Part shown: one piece after another, positions 5,837 to 7,358 of the stretch | How the letters are laid out: every line of letters begins with the position of its first letter | Position numbering within the stretch: the stretch's first letter is position 1 | Origin: JBKHBQ01 sp046542305 | GTDB taxonomy: Bacteria; Bacteroidota; Bacteroidia; Bacteroidales; 4484-276 | Direction: 5' to 3' | Assembly (NCBI GenBank): GCA_046542305.1 | Contig: JBKHBQ010000195.1 | Location: forward strand, 1-7,358 | Length of the DNA: 7,358 bases | Position numbers and translations under genes: made by a program | Notes under the pieces: model-generated | What the model was told of the DNA's origin: nothing | Seen by the model: the letters and a program-made list of their open reading frames with translations, nothing else | Database searches by the model: none

Positions 5837-7358
5837 CCTCTTCCCGGCTTAATTTTTATTTTATCCATCATCAAAATCTTTTTGTTACGATCAGATCGGC
5901 AATCGTCATGGTATTGATCGTGATTGGGCATGCCCTATATGCACAATCTGCGGTCGGTTTGTCGGGCCGTGTGCTCGACGAACATGGGAAACCTGTGCCC
6001 GGCGTCGTGATTGTTGCAGCCCCTTCGGGTGAGCACACCGTTACGACTGCACAGGGAGATTTTCTATTATCCGGACTTTTGCAGGGAAGGATAACCATAA
6101 AAGCCCAGATTATCGGATACGAAACCCATCTGGACACACTGTGGATGCGGAGCGATATTTCAAACCACATCATCCGCCTGAAACCTGCATCCTACCAGCT
6201 TGAAGCGGTCACCATTTCAGGGGATGCTGCTGAACGGCAAAGGAGAGAGATCAGCCTGAACGTAAGTTCGGTCGACCGCGAATTTATGGCCCGAAATATC
6301 AGTACGGATGTGATGGGTGCGCTGGGCAGCATGCCTGGTATTTCCTCCATCGAGATTGGCAGCGGACAGTCTAAACCGGTGATCCGCGGACTGGGTTTCA
6401 ACCGGGTGGTGGTGGCCGAAAGCGGCATCAAGCACGAGGCCCAGCAGTGGGGTGTGGATCACGGGTTGGAAATCGACCAGTTCAATATCGCTTCCGCCGA
6501 GGTGATCAAAGGACCGGCATCTTTGATGTACGGATCGGATGCCATTGGCGGGGTGATCGATATTAAGCCGTTTGAAATACCCATAGAGGAAGGGGCTACG
6601 GGCGAGGTGCTGCTTACCGGACGTTCAAACAATAACCTTCTCGGCACATCGGCTGCGGTTTCACTCAGAAAAAACAAAACGTTTCTGATCCTTCGCTTAA
6701 CAGGCATCACACACGGCGACTACCGGGTTCCGGTGAATACGGTTACATACAACACCTATGATTTTGTACTGAAGGATCATTTCCTGCGAAACACGGCCGG
6801 ACGAGAGGTGAACGCATTTGTTGCCGGCGGCATCACGGGCCGCAAAATCATCAGCACGGTCAGCATCGGGAATTTCCACCGGAGAAGCGGGTTTTATGCC
6901 GATGCACATGGCTTTGAGATCCGCAACAGCGAGATCGGTTATGACGCTTCAAACCGCGATATCGATCTGCCGTACCAGCAGGTGGATCACCTGAAGGTGA
7001 CTTCTGAGAACACAGTGATTTTTGATGAACATAAGCTGGATATCGACCTGAGCTACCAAAACAACCTGCGGCAGGAATTTGCCGAGCCGGTTGAGCACGG
7101 ATACCGGCCATTGCCGCCCGATTCGCTGGAGCGCGAATTCAACAAGGATGTTTTTACTGCACATGTGCAGATGAAGCATTTGTTCAGCGAAATGCATAAA
7201 ATGACCAGTGGGGTAAACCTGGAATACCAGCACAACCGGATTGGGGGCTGGGGATTTATCATCCCGGCTTTCCGGCGATTGACGGCGGGCGCTTTTGTAG
7301 TTGATAAATACAGGCTTTCGGAAAAGCTGATGCTCAACAGCGGCATCAGGATGGATTT
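5791..7358 (+). CDS. TonB-dependent receptor, partial (3' end beyond window)
   Basis: This is the N-terminal 522 residues of an outer-membrane TonB-dependent receptor; the frame is open to the window edge. A hydrophobic stretch (about 36-50) ending in LYA before Gln52 fits a signal peptide. Residues about 55-131 form a carboxypeptidase-D-like regulatory domain (GRVLDEHGKPVPGV, then GDFLLSGL). The LEAVTISG stretch (137-144) sits where a TonB box is expected. The plug domain (about 150-260) has MPGISSIEIG, PVIRGLGFNRVVV, EAQQWGVDHG and VIKGPASLMYGSDAIGGVIDI, followed by the start of the barrel. The substrate is probably a metal or metal complex, judged from the His/Cys-rich neighbour. The start is uncertain. 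ATG 5791 overlaps the previous gene by 46 bp, TTG 5830 is possible, and ATG 5908 would leave a signal peptide with no basic n-region. Confidence 0.85.
   Translation, partial: MSQFLLPVAGTPCLLTSSRLNFYFIHHQNLFVTIRSAIVMVLIVIGHALYAQSAVGLSGRVLDEHGKPVPGVVIVAAPSGEHTVTTAQGDFLLSGLLQGRITIKAQIIGYETHLDTLWMRSDISNHIIRLKPASYQLEAVTISGDAAERQRREISLNVSSVDREFMARNISTDVMGALGSMPGISSIEIGSGQSKPVIRGLGFNRVVVAESGIKHEAQQWGVDHGLEIDQFNIASAEVIKGPASLMYGSDAIGGVIDIKPFEIPIEEGATGEVLLTGRSNNNLLGTSAAVSLRKNKTFLILRLTGITHGDYRVPVNTVTYNTYDFVLKDHFLRNTAGREVNAFVAGGITGRKIISTVSIGNFHRRSGFYADAHGFEIRNSEIGYDASNRDIDLPYQQVDHLKVTSENTVIFDEHKLDIDLSYQNNLRQEFAEPVEHGYRPLPPDSLEREFNKDVFTAHVQMKHLFSEMHKMTSGVNLEYQHNRIGGWGFIIPAFRRLTAGAFVVDKYRLSEKLMLNSGIRMD

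Noticed and set aside
5871..7346. Series of minus-strand frames of 70-100 codons opposite the receptor
   Set aside because: They overlap each other in different frames and lie opposite a continuous receptor reading frame with clear plug motifs.

Overview
The window looks like a chromosomal segment of a member of the Bacteroidota. Three things point there. Most gene starts are preceded by a TAnnTTTG-type -7 promoter element and lack a strong Shine-Dalgarno sequence. A SusC-like outer-membrane receptor with an N-terminal carboxypeptidase-like domain is present. There is also a head-GIN (DUF2807) lipoprotein with an acidic stretch right after the lipid-anchor cysteine, as in surface-exposed lipoproteins of this phylum. 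No rRNA, tRNA, CRISPR array, insertion sequence or phage gene is visible.

Layout from left to right. Bases 97-432 (+) encode a small cytosolic thioredoxin-fold protein with a CAPC motif. It converges on ppnP (477-758, -), a pyrimidine/purine nucleoside phosphorylase, and a hairpin lies between them. Divergent from ppnP is a 397-residue AAA ATPase with a DUF4143 nuclease-like C-terminus (946-2139, +). It is visibly more AT-rich than its neighbours, and its promoter region carries two near-identical 24-bp repeats plus a partial third copy, spaced about three helical turns apart. It ends 20 bp from the convergent 3' end of a block of three minus-strand genes. In order of transcription these are a DUF2807 lipoprotein (5358-4627), a Gfo/Idh/MocA oxidoreductase (4546-3581) and a fold-type III PLP decarboxylase (3467-2160). 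Each appears to have its own -7 element, so they are neighbours that could be co-read rather than a proven operon.

The right end is a plus-strand pair. A 110-residue membrane-anchored His/Cys-rich protein (5504-5836) is followed with overlap or near-overlap by a TonB-dependent receptor that runs off the window (5791-7358, partial). This arrangement suggests metal (copper- or zinc-like) acquisition or handling at the envelope.

No wholly new system is evident. The observations most worth following are the spaced repeats controlling the DUF4143 ATPase, the His/Cys-rich protein plus receptor pair, and the decarboxylase/oxidoreductase pair of unknown substrate.
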